Positions 25,495-33,141 of a stretch of DNA of 64,000 nt are shown here, piece after piece. The notes beneath the pieces were generated by a model. It was not told the origin of the DNA. It worked only from the letters and a program-made list of their open reading frames with translations, and searched no databases. The stretch is from Cupriavidus alkaliphilus (GTDB taxonomy: Bacteria > Pseudomonadota > Gammaproteobacteria > Burkholderiales > Burkholderiaceae). A program made the position numbers and the translations under genes. The stretch lies in NCBI RefSeq assembly GCF_900094595.1, contig NZ_FMAD01000001.1:682001-746000 (forward strand), in the 5' to 3' direction. Every line of letters begins with the position of its first letter. Position 1 is the stretch's first letter.

Positions 25495-25722
25495 TCAGTG
25501 CCTCTTGGTGGTGTCCATAGTGCAGTTACGAAGGTCCAGCTCACTATCCTTCTTTCCTGCTCCGTGAATCATCAAAAGCGCATCGTTCTCCATTGCCATG
25601 CGCACACCCGCCGCGATGGCTGCATTGCGCGATGGATAAGTCGTGAACTGTTCGGCGCCATCTATTTCAACTTTCCACCGAGCGTCGTCAGTAAGTCGAA
25701 TCTGAACGGTGATTGTTGTCAT
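25495..25722 (-). CDS. DUF2188-like protein, copy 3 (divergent)
   Basis: A 75-residue protein with the same outline (ARWKVEIDGAEQ, YPSRNAAIAAGVRMA, ALLMIHGAGKKDSE) but a more divergent C-terminus. Its start codon lies inside a perfect 8-bp inverted repeat whose loop holds the ribosome site GAGGGA. That arrangement may be an operator or an RNA hairpin controlling translation. Its own terminator follows at 25285-25311. Confidence 0.68.
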   Translation of the reverse strand: MTTITVQIRLTDDARWKVEIDGAEQFTTYPSRNAAIAAGVRMAMENDALLMIHGAGKKDSELDLRNCTMDTTKRH

Positions 25723-25741
25723 ACAAGTCCCTCCTTGTATG
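25720..25741 (-). promoter_or_regulatory. Inverted repeat enclosing ribosome site and start codon
   Basis: Arms CATACAAG and CTTGTATG match perfectly around GAGGGA. The start ATG of DUF2188 copy 3 is the last three bases of one arm and the Shine-Dalgarno sequence is in the loop. Confidence 0.6.
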
Positions 25742-26067
25742 AGTGGTCATATCTGTGTTTTAGGAAAGCTCTCCGTGACGCGCTGTAGGAGAGTTCCGGC
25801 TTTTTTCGAAGAGAAGCTGCCCAGCGCACATGATGTGCCCCCCAATCAACGCGCGGCAGGCGCCGTCCGGCGCGGGAGTCATCACTTCTTGATTTCGCGT
25901 CGGGCGTTGGCATAGCTGCGTCGCTCGGTAAGTTCGCGTCGACGTCATGATGAAGCCGGTGTGCGCGCCGGGTCGACACGGTGCAATCATGCGCCGTCCG
26001 ACAAATTCAGGAACGTCTACAGCACTTCCCAATTCGTCTATTTTCAGGCGATGCGCTATCGATTCAA
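25742..26067. other. Accessory-region gap without a supported gene
   Basis: About 325 bases between DUF2188 copy 3 and the three-gene unit. Short minus-strand frames of 86 and 90 codons overlap each other here, but neither has a ribosome site or recognisable protein character. No terminator or RNA gene was seen. Confidence 0.5.
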
Positions 26068-26364
26068 CTATTTTTCTAGGCCTTCGAGTTCGGCGCGGTA
26101 GGCAGCCCAGTAGTAGTGGCTGTGCCGGTTGTGGCGGGCAAGCTTTTTCTCGACGAAGAGCCGGACGGTGCCAAGATAGCCGGCGTCGATCAGCAACTTA
26201 TGGTGGCTTGGCGCGGTCGCCGTGGCTGGGCCCAGCGTCTGTAGGCCGGCGGCAATGTAGTTGCCTTGGACGCGCCCGAGTATGCCGTTTGCGCCGGCGG
26301 CAGGAGAGGGCTCGGACCCTGCGCCTGGGAGATGGCAGCTGGCGGCGAGTTTGCTATTTCCCAT
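26068..26364 (-). CDS. Hypothetical protein, third gene of SOS-type unit
   Basis: A 98-residue protein of unknown function. The start at 26364 (MGNSKLAASCHLPGAG) overlaps the end of the preceding gene by 11 bases, which supports co-translation. The C-terminal half is basic and helical (GYLGTVRLFVEKKLARHNRH, then YYWAAYRAELEGLEK), perhaps for nucleic acid binding. It is the last gene of the three-gene leftward unit behind the LexA box. Confidence 0.55.
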   Translation of the reverse strand: MGNSKLAASCHLPGAGSEPSPAAGANGILGRVQGNYIAAGLQTLGPATATAPSHHKLLIDAGYLGTVRLFVEKKLARHNRHSHYYWAAYRAELEGLEK

Positions 26365-26659
26365 GGTCGGCTTGATCCGGCGTCGCGGCGTGTTCGCGCC
26401 GCGCAAACACGACCGTGCTCGGCCCGGCTTCGGCCCAGCGACTCACTGCATGCCGTCGCACCTGACCGGCGGCCTGAAACGAGACGTAGTCCGGCGTCCA
26501 GCGCAGTGCGCGGATGTGGCGAACATCGAGACCGTGGACAACGATGCGGTCTCGCCTCTCGGTGATGGCTTCGCAGTCCAGCCGCTGTTCGACCTGGTCG
26601 TCGGGGAAGAACTGTGCCTCGAGGAATACCGCAGACATCTCGCGCAACTCAGTGGACAT
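26354..26659 (-). CDS. Hypothetical protein, second gene of SOS-type unit
   Basis: A 101-residue protein without a recognised family. It overlaps both neighbours by 11 bases. The sequence is mixed alpha/beta (DRIVVHGLDVRHIRALRWTP, then VRRHAVSRWAEAGPSTVVFA). No membrane segment or signal peptide is visible. By position it would be induced with its neighbours when LexA is cleaved. Confidence 0.55.
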   Translation of the reverse strand: MSTELREMSAVFLEAQFFPDDQVEQRLDCEAITERRDRIVVHGLDVRHIRALRWTPDYVSFQAAGQVRRHAVSRWAEAGPSTVVFARREHAATPDQADHGK

Positions 26660-26939
26660 GCTTCCATGCCTCCACGATGATGCTGAAGCTCACTGCCACC
26701 GCGCCGGCGCTGCCAAAATCAGCGGGCTCATCGTTCGTCGGATACCCCATCAGCGGCGAGGCGCGCATCATGCGCACGATCCCCGGATTGGCCTTTCCCG
26801 CGGCCGAGACGGCGGCAACAACCTCATCTTCGATTTGATGGAGTAGGCGCCAGGTGAGATGTCCGGCGCCGCGGTGGCGCGCTACGATGTCCGGTGTGGC
26901 TTCGCGAATGGCGGCTTCTGCCGCACGGATAGGGTCCAT
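26649..26939 (-). CDS. Hypothetical protein, first gene of SOS-type unit
   Basis: A 96-residue protein whose ATG lies 18 bases downstream of a LexA-type site. The N-terminal half is helical (RAAEAAIREATPDIVARHRG and LLHQIEDEVVAAVSAAGKA); the C-terminal half ends in a hydrophobic strand (AVAVSFSIIVEAWKHV). No family was recognised. Its position makes it the leading gene of an SOS-controlled prophage operon, so roles in induction, DNA repair or toxicity are candidates. Confidence 0.58.
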   Translation of the reverse strand: MDPIRAAEAAIREATPDIVARHRGAGHLTWRLLHQIEDEVVAAVSAAGKANPGIVRMMRASPLMGYPTNDEPADFGSAGAVAVSFSIIVEAWKHVH

Positions 26940-26957
26940 GGCGGTGTGGGATGAGTA

Positions 26958-26973
26958 CTGTATGGATATACAG
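26958..26973 (-). promoter_or_regulatory. LexA (SOS) box
   Basis: CTGTATGGATATACAG matches the CTGT-N8-ACAG core with an AT-rich centre, and the flanks (TA before, TGTA after) extend the palindrome. It lies 19 bases upstream of the first gene of the leftward three-gene unit. Confidence 0.85.
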
Positions 26974-27284
26974 TGTACCCAACCGCGAAATCGATCAGCA
27001 AATTATTTTCGGGGCACCGTAAGGGGCACCGGAAATATCACAGTCTGATAAGCCCGCGTCAGATAATGGTCTGCGGCTGATTTATGAATCCTGTCGGCGG
27101 GACCACCGGCCATCTGGCAACGGTCTGCCAAAATCCTTCCTCCCGCGTCATTCCAGGAGTTTCTGCGGCATTATGGCCTGCCGTATCTCATGCTCCGCTG
27201 TTGCAAATCCGCCCTGTCGGACAAAATCCGATACCGACCAGGGGGCCGACTGCAGATACTCACTGCGTCAGCTTTGGAGCAGCC
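26974..27284. other. Probable prophage right-end region
   Basis: About 310 bases without a gene. It holds two direct copies of GGGGCACCG at 27011-27019 and 27023-27031, which could be integrase arm-type sites, and the conserved element before DUF2188 copy 4. The phage-chromosome junction is probably here, but no duplicated core is visible because the left end is outside the window. Confidence 0.4.
27215..27236 (+). promoter_or_regulatory. Conserved inverted-repeat element upstream of DUF2188 copy 4
   Basis: TGTCGGACA, AAA, TCCGATACCG; the arms TCGGA and TCCGA are inverted. The same element precedes copy 2 at 25252-25278. The distance to the start codon (about 50 bases) is similar in both. 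Confidence 0.65.
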
Positions 27285-27527
27285 ATGTCGGACGTTCACG
27301 TTTTGCGGATCGAGGGACTTCAGTGGGTAGTGGAACGCGCGTGCGGCAGCGAGGGCCGGCTGCTGTTCCCCAACCGGGAAGCGGCCATCGCGGCCGGCAC
27401 GGCGAAGGCTGAGGAAGACCGCGTCGACCTGATCGTCCACACGCGCGATGGCCGCGTCGGCCGGCGCATCTCCTTTGGCAAGGAGAAGGTCCGAATGCAC
27501 CCATCATGCGCTCGTCCGCGCGAATGA
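27285..27527 (+). CDS. DUF2188 family protein, copy 4
   Basis: An 80-residue protein. The ATG at 27285 has GGAG seven bases upstream; the open frame before it has no protein character. The pattern is HVLRIEGLQWVVERACG, FPNREAAIAAGTAKAEEDR, and VDLIVHTRDGRVGRRISFG. It is on the plus strand, unlike the other three copies, and may be the chromosomal relative next to the prophage end or the last phage gene. Function unknown. Confidence 0.72.
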   Translation: MSDVHVLRIEGLQWVVERACGSEGRLLFPNREAAIAAGTAKAEEDRVDLIVHTRDGRVGRRISFGKEKVRMHPSCARPRE

Positions 27528-27606
27528 TTCGCGTTGCTCGCGCCAGGAAGCGGTGGCGCCTGGCCCGCTGTGGGACGCAACGGGCGCGGCGCGGCCTTCC
27601 CGCGCT

Positions 27607-27939
27607 TCAGTGCGCGCTGGTCTTGGAAAACAGCTGGATCACCGCCACCCCGGCAATGATCAGCCCGATCCCGACACACGCTGCCAGGTCCGGCACCTGC
27701 CGGTACAACACCACCGCGATCAGCGATACCAGCACGATTCCCGCGCCGCTCCAGATGGCATAGGCGATGCCGACCGGGACGGTGCGCATCACCAGCATCA
27801 GCAGATAGAAGGCGGCGACATAGCCGGTGACCACCAGCACGCTGGGCAGCAACCGGGTAAAGCCCTGCGAGGCTTTCAGGCTGCTGGTGGCGATGACCTC
27901 GGCGACGATGGCGAGGGCGAGAAGCAGATATCCGTTCAT
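27607..27939 (-). CDS. SMR family multidrug efflux protein, EmrE-like
   Basis: A 110-residue four-helix transporter that exchanges cationic drugs for protons as a dimer. The membrane-buried E14 is present in AEVIATSSLKASQGF, and AYAIWSGAGIVLVSL carries the conserved Trp and Gly of helix 3. The close match to EmrE rather than the Gdx/SugE guanidine exporters is clear in the first helix and in GIAYAIWSG. It stands alone and no guanidine riboswitch was seen upstream. It is divergent from the coiled-coil gene. Confidence 0.88.
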   Translation of the reverse strand: MNGYLLLALAIVAEVIATSSLKASQGFTRLLPSVLVVTGYVAAFYLLMLVMRTVPVGIAYAIWSGAGIVLVSLIAVVLYRQVPDLAACVGIGLIIAGVAVIQLFSKTSAH

Positions 27940-28201
27940 GGCAATGCAGAAGAGGCTGGCCGGCAATGGGCTGAGCCGGCATCTTAGCGTCCCGCGCATG
28001 TTGCGCCAAAGCCGCGTCCCTCCCATGCGGTGGTTGTGCGCGGCGGCAAGGGCGGGGTTGAATGTGACGCTCAGAACTACAACAGGCGGGTCCACGCTGG
28101 CCCGCGGCAACAGGGTCGTCCAGACAGTCGCGAATAGTTTTGCCAGACCAAGCCGGCACGAGATCACGATGCCGGCGGCGGCCACGGGATAGGGGAGCGG
28201 T

Positions 28202-28720
28202 ATGCAGCACACTGGCATCGACGGGGCGGCCATGCCGGCATCGTCGGCAACATCGGGGTCGGGGGACACGGCCATCGCGCCGGACGCCAATCCATGGCAG
28301 GACACCATCGCGGCGGCGGACCACGCGCTGGAAGAGGCCGCGCGCATCCAGCGCGGCGTGCAGCACAACCTGAAGCTGATGCATGACGTGCGGGCGCTGC
28401 GTGAAGAGCTGCGCAAGGCCCATGCGGAAATCGACCGCTACCGCGGCATGCATGCCCGGGTACTGGTGGGCATGCGCCAGCTCGAGGAAGAGCACGCCAG
28501 CGCGATAAGCCGGCTGCATGCCGACAACGAGATGCTGCGGGTGCGGCACCGGGTTTACCGGCTGCTGGCCGAGCACTACGCGCGCGTGGCGCTGCGGCTG
28601 GATCCGGAGACCTTTGCCGATGACCGCGACCGCGTGATGCAGCACATCCTGTTCCAGCGCCGCAAGGGTGTGCCGCCCGAAGAGATCGGCCTGTCCGACC
28701 TAGCTTTCCTGCTGCTGTAG
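28202..28720 (+). CDS. Hypothetical coiled-coil protein
   Basis: A 172-residue cytoplasmic protein with AGGGGAG upstream of the ATG. Residues 1-35 are low in complexity; residues 38-125 form a long coiled coil (ALREELRKAHAEIDRYRGM, QLEEEHASAISRLHADNEM). The C-terminal LRLDPETFADDRDRVMQHIL is helical. No family is recognised. It converges on the BenE gene with 20 bases between stops. Its role is unknown. Confidence 0.7.
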   Translation: MQHTGIDGAAMPASSATSGSGDTAIAPDANPWQDTIAAADHALEEAARIQRGVQHNLKLMHDVRALREELRKAHAEIDRYRGMHARVLVGMRQLEEEHASAISRLHADNEMLRVRHRVYRLLAEHYARVALRLDPETFADDRDRVMQHILFQRRKGVPPEEIGLSDLAFLLL

Positions 28721-28740
28721 TTTCCGCGCCGGACCTGCCT

Positions 28741-29919
28741 TCAGGCTGCCCGGGGGCGCAGCACGTGGTAGGCGAGCATGCCGCCCACCACGCCCCAGAA
28801 CGCCGAGCCGATGCCGGCCAGGGTCATGCCCGAGGCGGTGATCATGAAGGTCAGCAGGGCGGCCTCGCGCTCGGCCGGGGTTTGCATGGCGACGGTCAGC
28901 CCGTTGGCGATCGAGCCCATCAGCGCGAACGCGGTCACGCCGACCACCAGCGCCTGTGGGAAGGCGGCGAACAGCGCGGCAATGCTGGCGGCCAGCGTGC
29001 CCGCGACCAGGTAGCCGACGCCGCAGACCACGGCCGCGGTATAGCGGCGATGGCGGTCGGGGTCGGCCTGCGGGCCGGTGCAGATTGCGGCGGTGATGGC
29101 CGCCAGGTTGATGCCGTGCGAGCCGAACGGGGCCAGCGCGGCCGAGGCCAGCCCGGTGACGGTGATCAGGCGCGAGGCCGGCACGTGGTAGCCATCGGCC
29201 TGCAGCACGGCCAGCCCGGGGATGTTCTGCGACGCCAGCGCGACGATGAACAAGGGTATCGCCAGGCTGATGAAGGCCGGCATCGAGAACGCCGGCGTGG
29301 TCCACACCGGCACGGCAAGTTCCAGCCGCACGCCGGAGAAATCGAGCTGCCCGAGCACCCCTGCCACCACCACGCCGGCCAGCAGCACCCCCGGCACCGC
29401 ATAGGCCGGCCACAGCCGCCGCCCCAGCAGGAAGGCGGCGAACATCGCCAGCAGCAGCACGGTCTGGTGCTGCGCCTGCACGAACACGTCCACGCTGATG
29501 CGGAACAGGATGCCGGCCAGCAGCGCCGAGGCAATGCTGGCCGGCAGGGCGCGCATCAGCTTGTCGAACCAGCCGGTCATGCCGGCTGCGGCCATCAGCA
29601 GCGCGGCCAGCAGGAAGGCGCCGATCGCCTCGGCATAGGGCACGCCTGGCAGGCTGGCGATCAGCAGCGCCGCCCCGGGCGTGGACCACGCCACCACGAT
29701 GGGCACGCGCAACGCCAGCGACAGGCCGATGGTGGTGATCCCCATGCCGATCGACAGCGCCCAGATCCACGACGAGATCTGCGCGTCGGTCAGGTGGGCC
29801 GCGTGTCCCGCCTGGATCATCAGCACCAGCGAACTGGTGTAGCCGGTGAGCGTCGCGACCAGCCCGGCGACAAGCGCCGACACGGACAGGTCGGAAAGTT
29901 TGAGGGAAGCGGTGGTCAT
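28741..29919 (-). CDS. benE: BenE family benzoate/H+ symporter
   Basis: A 392-residue inner-membrane transporter with about eleven hydrophobic helices. The start MTTASLKLSDLSVSALVAG at 29919 and the blocks YTSSLVLMIQAGHAAHL, PIVVAWSTPGAALL and APFGSHGINLAAITAAICTG are characteristic of BenE. It is not next to benzoate degradation genes, so the substrate may be another aromatic acid. It is transcribed away from uup, with a 341-base intergenic region between them. Confidence 0.9.
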   Translation of the reverse strand: MTTASLKLSDLSVSALVAGLVATLTGYTSSLVLMIQAGHAAHLTDAQISSWIWALSIGMGITTIGLSLALRVPIVVAWSTPGAALLIASLPGVPYAEAIGAFLLAALLMAAAGMTGWFDKLMRALPASIASALLAGILFRISVDVFVQAQHQTVLLLAMFAAFLLGRRLWPAYAVPGVLLAGVVVAGVLGQLDFSGVRLELAVPVWTTPAFSMPAFISLAIPLFIVALASQNIPGLAVLQADGYHVPASRLITVTGLASAALAPFGSHGINLAAITAAICTGPQADPDRHRRYTAAVVCGVGYLVAGTLAASIAALFAAFPQALVVGVTAFALMGSIANGLTVAMQTPAEREAALLTFMITASGMTLAGIGSAFWGVVGGMLAYHVLRPRAA

Positions 29920-30260
29920 CGGACGGGCAACTGGCACTTGGGTACGGCCGCCATCTTCGCACGAGTGCCTTGGCCGTACCAATCTGGCCCGGCTCGTCGC
30001 GGCCGCGGCGCGGCGACTGCCGTTGACGGGGCTTTCCCTTACGGACTTGTCCGACTGGAGCGGGGCGTGGGCGATTGTTATGCTGGTTCCGTGCCTTGCG
30101 AGCAGGGCACCGAGGAGAGACTCTTGGGCCCGCAGTGCGCGGGCCCTTCTTTTTTGCCCGGCCGGCTCCCGCTGCCGGTCGTCTACAATGCGGGCTGCCG
30201 CCGGGCGCGCCCGCGCCGCCGGCCCGTCCCTTCTTTCCTCGCTGTCTCGCCTTCCTTCCC
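29920..30260. other. Divergent benE-uup intergenic region with a terminated leader
   Basis: The 341-base gap holds TATGCT at about 30079-30084, a possible -10. It is followed by a hairpin with arms GTGCCTTG and CAGGGCAC and then a full terminator at 30126-30155, before the uup start. A short RNA or attenuated leader of about 60-70 bases is likely. Confidence 0.5.
30126..30155 (+). terminator. Strong terminator in the uup leader
   Basis: Perfect 8-bp stem GGGCCCGC / GCGGGCCC with a five-base loop, then TTCTTTTTT. It lies 106 bases before the uup start and cannot be the terminator of the opposite-strand benE transcript, so it ends a short rightward RNA. Confidence 0.85.
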
Positions 30261-32195
30261 ATGGCCCTGTTTTCCATTACCGACGCCCAGCTTGCCTTCG
30301 GGCACGTGGCCCTGCTCGATCACACCGACTTTTCGCTGGAGGCCGGCGAGCGCGTGGGGCTGATCGGGCGCAACGGTTCGGGCAAATCCTCGCTGCTGAA
30401 GATCGTGGCCGGGCTGTCGGCGCCGGATGACGGGCTGATCGCCCGCCAGAGCGGCGTGACCAGCGCCTACGTGCCGCAGGAGCCGCAGTTCGCGCCCGGC
30501 ATCACCGTATTCGACGCAGTGTCGCAGGGCATGGGCGACGCGTACGACCTGCTGGTCCGCTACGAGGCCGCCGCCGACCGCGTCGCCGAGCACCACGACG
30601 ACGAAGCGGCGCTGGCCGAGCTGCACCGGCTGCAGTCCGAGCTCGACGCCGCCGGCGCATGGCAGCTGCGCACCCGCGTGGAAACCACGCTGGCCCGGCT
30701 GGGGCTGGATTCGCACACGCGCGTCGACGCGCTCTCGGGCGGGCTGCAGAAGCGCGTGGCGCTGGCGCAGGCGCTGGTGGCCGAGCCCGACATCCTGCTG
30801 CTGGACGAGCCTACCAACCACCTCGACGTGGAGGCGATCCGCTGGCTGGAAGACCTGCTGCTGCAGTTCCGCGGCAGCGTGCTGCTGATCACCCACGACC
30901 GCGCCTTCCTCGATCGCGTCGCCACGCGCATCGTCGAGCTGGACCGCGGGCGGCTGGTGTCCTTCCCTGGCAACTTCGCCGCCTACCAGGCGCGCAAGGC
31001 GGAGATGCTGGCCGCCGAGCAGGTCGAGCAGGCCAAGTTCGACAAGCTGCTGGCGCAGGAAGAGGTGTGGATCCGCAAGGGCGTGGAAGCGCGCCGCACC
31101 CGCAGCGTGTCGCGCATCCAGCGGCTGGTGGCGATGCGCAACGAGCGCGCCGCGCGCCGCGAGGTGCAGGGCAATGTCAGGCTGGAGGTGTCGCAGGCCG
31201 ACCGCTCCGGCAAGATCGTGGCCGAGCTGACGGACGTGAGCAAAGCGTATGGCGACAAGGTGGTGGTGCGGGATTTCACCGCCACCATCATGCGCGGCGA
31301 CAAGGTTGGCCTGATCGGCCCCAACGGCGCGGGCAAGACCACGCTGCTGCGGCTGATCCTGGGTGAACTGGCGCCGGACAGCGGCACGGTGCGCAACGGC
31401 AGCAACCTGCAGGTGGCGTACTTCGACCAGATGCGCACCGCGCTCGACCTGGAGAAGTCGCTCGCCGACACCATCAGCCCGGGCAGCGACTGGGTCGAGG
31501 TCAACGGCCAGCGCAAGCACGTGATGAGCTACCTGGGCGACTTTCTGTTCGCGCCAGAGCGCGCGCGCTCGCCGGTCAAGTCGCTGTCGGGCGGGGAGCG
31601 CAACCGGCTGCTGCTGGCGCGGCTGTTCGCGCGGCCGGCCAATGTGCTGGTGCTGGACGAGCCCACCAACGATCTTGACATCGACACGCTGGAGTTGCTG
31701 GAGGAGTTGCTGCAGGACTACGGCGGCACCGTGTTCCTGGTTTCGCACGACCGCGCCTTCCTCGACAACGTGGTAACCTCGACGCTGGCCGCGGAAGGCG
31801 ACGGGGTCTGGCGCGAGTCGGTGGGCGGGTATTCCGACTGGGTCGAGCAATCAGCGCGCAGCGCCGCGCTGCAGGCGGCGCGCAAGCCGGCGGAGCAGAA
31901 GGTGGCGGAGCCGGCCAGGGGCAAGGATTCGCGCGAGGCGCGCGGGGCCAACCGGACGGTCAAGCTGTCGTACAAGGAGCAGCGCGAGCTGGATGGACTG
32001 CCCGAGCGCATTGCCGCGCTTGAGACCGAGCAGAAGACGATCTCGGCGCAGCTGGAGGATGGATCGCTGTATGTCAGCGATGCCGGCAAGGCGGCTTTGC
32101 TGGCGACACGGCATGATGAGATCGAGATGGAACTGCTGGAGGCGCTGGAGCGCTGGGAAGTGCTGGAGGGGAAGTCGAAGGGGGAGGGGGTATAA
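30261..32195 (+). CDS. uup: ABC-F ATPase Uup
   Basis: A 644-residue soluble tandem ABC protein. Cassette 1 has Walker A GRNGSGKSS (36-44) and signature LSGGLQKR near 159. Cassette 2 has GPNGAGKTT near 353-361 and LSGGERNR near 442. A basic linker (RRTRSVSRIQRLVAMRNER) joins the two cassettes. The C-terminal 85 residues (KLSYKEQRELDGLPERIAAL) form the coiled-coil domain specific to Uup, which binds DNA and ribosomes. It acts on stalled ribosomes and limits precise transposon excision. The start at 30261 begins at the first cassette. Confidence 0.92.
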   Translation: MALFSITDAQLAFGHVALLDHTDFSLEAGERVGLIGRNGSGKSSLLKIVAGLSAPDDGLIARQSGVTSAYVPQEPQFAPGITVFDAVSQGMGDAYDLLVRYEAAADRVAEHHDDEAALAELHRLQSELDAAGAWQLRTRVETTLARLGLDSHTRVDALSGGLQKRVALAQALVAEPDILLLDEPTNHLDVEAIRWLEDLLLQFRGSVLLITHDRAFLDRVATRIVELDRGRLVSFPGNFAAYQARKAEMLAAEQVEQAKFDKLLAQEEVWIRKGVEARRTRSVSRIQRLVAMRNERAARREVQGNVRLEVSQADRSGKIVAELTDVSKAYGDKVVVRDFTATIMRGDKVGLIGPNGAGKTTLLRLILGELAPDSGTVRNGSNLQVAYFDQMRTALDLEKSLADTISPGSDWVEVNGQRKHVMSYLGDFLFAPERARSPVKSLSGGERNRLLLARLFARPANVLVLDEPTNDLDIDTLELLEELLQDYGGTVFLVSHDRAFLDNVVTSTLAAEGDGVWRESVGGYSDWVEQSARSAALQAARKPAEQKVAEPARGKDSREARGANRTVKLSYKEQRELDGLPERIAALETEQKTISAQLEDGSLYVSDAGKAALLATRHDEIEMELLEALERWEVLEGKSKGEGV

Positions 32196-32219
32196 GGGCT
32201 TATTTGAAGCAGCGATGTC

Positions 32220-32967
32220 GGTTCTGGTGACATGCTCGCGGTCGTTGAGCCGCCGTGGTGCCAAATGGTGACATGCTGTCGGCCTTTGACCCGCGTGGTT
32301 CCGCCCTGCTGGGCCGGTCACTTTTTGGCCGAGCGCCAAAAAGTAACCAAAAAAAGCGCGTTTACTGCCCTGCGGGCGGCATGTCTTATCGTAGTGTGCG
32401 TTGGGGTTTTCGTACGGGGCTTTGCTTCCTCACATAGCGGGACTGCCTGCCGCGGTGGTGCGCGATGGTGACAGGGGCGTTGAAGTGTGGGTTGAACGAG
32501 CCCAGAGCACGGAGTGGCCCCTGCTGCTGGCCCTGTCGTAGGAACGTCTACGGCTGCGCTGCGCGCCGGCCCAAAACGGCAAGACTGCCTCACTGGTCGC
32601 GCGCCGCAATCGCCAAGCGAGCGCAGCGACGCATCCCGTGCCAGTGCCCACGCGCTGCGATACTGCCCGCGCGCAGCGCAGCCGAAGGCGTCCCGGCGTT
32701 GACGCCGGCAGCAGGCGGCCTACGCCCTGCATGGGGATCGTTCAATAGTGGGTCGACGTAGGCACTATCCCAGACTCACCTGGCGTAGCAGGTTCGACCC
32801 ACCAGCCACATCGAACGGAAATCACCGCCGCGCGAACCAGCAACGCCGCCAAATTGATAGCCAGCCGCTCAGGCGACGCGTTTTTTGGTTACTTTTTGTC
32901 GCTCGGACAAAAAGTGACCCGCCCAGGAGGGCGGAACCAGACGGTTCAAAAGCCGACAGCATGTCAC
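32220..32967. repeat. Composite intergenic repeat with inverted terminal arms
   Basis: Left arm about 32271-32350 and right arm about 32880-32967 are imperfect inverted copies. Both contain a TGACATGCTGTCGG-like end, a GGTTCCGCCCT-like block and a hairpin. In the left arm ACTTTTTGGC / GCCAAAAAGT lies at 32320-32344; in the right arm ACTTTTTGTC / GACAAAAAGT lies at 32891-32915. The 530-base interior has only low-quality open frames. The left hairpin may also terminate uup. This type of element is common in Burkholderiaceae intergenic DNA. It holds no gene. Confidence 0.75.
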
Positions 32968-32997
32968 CAACAGCGACAAAACCGCCGACACTACCCC

Positions 32998-33141
32998 TCA
33001 CCCACACCAAGCCAACACCATATTCGCCAGGTCCACCACGAACGACGGCCGCAGATATCCCACGAACCCAAGCGCCAGCAGCCCAGCCAGCACCGCCAGC
33101 CCGGCCGCCTTTGCCATGGTCGCCCGTCCCGCCGCCATCAT
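32998..33141 (-). CDS. Small membrane protein coupled to the MFS transporter
   Basis: A 47-residue protein whose ATG at 33141 overlaps the MFS stop (ATGATG with the TGA at 33140-33138), a classic translational coupling. After a short basic N-terminus, one hydrophobic helix (AGLAVLAGLLALGFVGYL) is followed by VVDLANMVLAWCG, which may form a second short segment. It probably sits in the inner membrane beside the transporter. No family was recognised. The longer frame upstream lies inside the MFS gene and was rejected. Confidence 0.7.
   Translation of the reverse strand: MMAAGRATMAKAAGLAVLAGLLALGFVGYLRPSFVVDLANMVLAWCG

Noticed and set aside
25719-26032. Two overlapping short minus-strand frames
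   Set aside because: No ribosome site and no protein-like pattern; they conflict with each other.
27084-27284. N-terminal extension of DUF2188 copy 4
   Set aside because: The upstream codons run through the promoter element and the GGAG site fixes the start at 27285.
27940-28201. Guanidine riboswitch before the SMR gene
   Set aside because: No matching structure seen, and the protein is EmrE-like rather than Gdx-like.
32465-32761. 98-codon frame inside the intergenic repeat
   Set aside because: It lies in a repeat element and has the composition of non-coding DNA.
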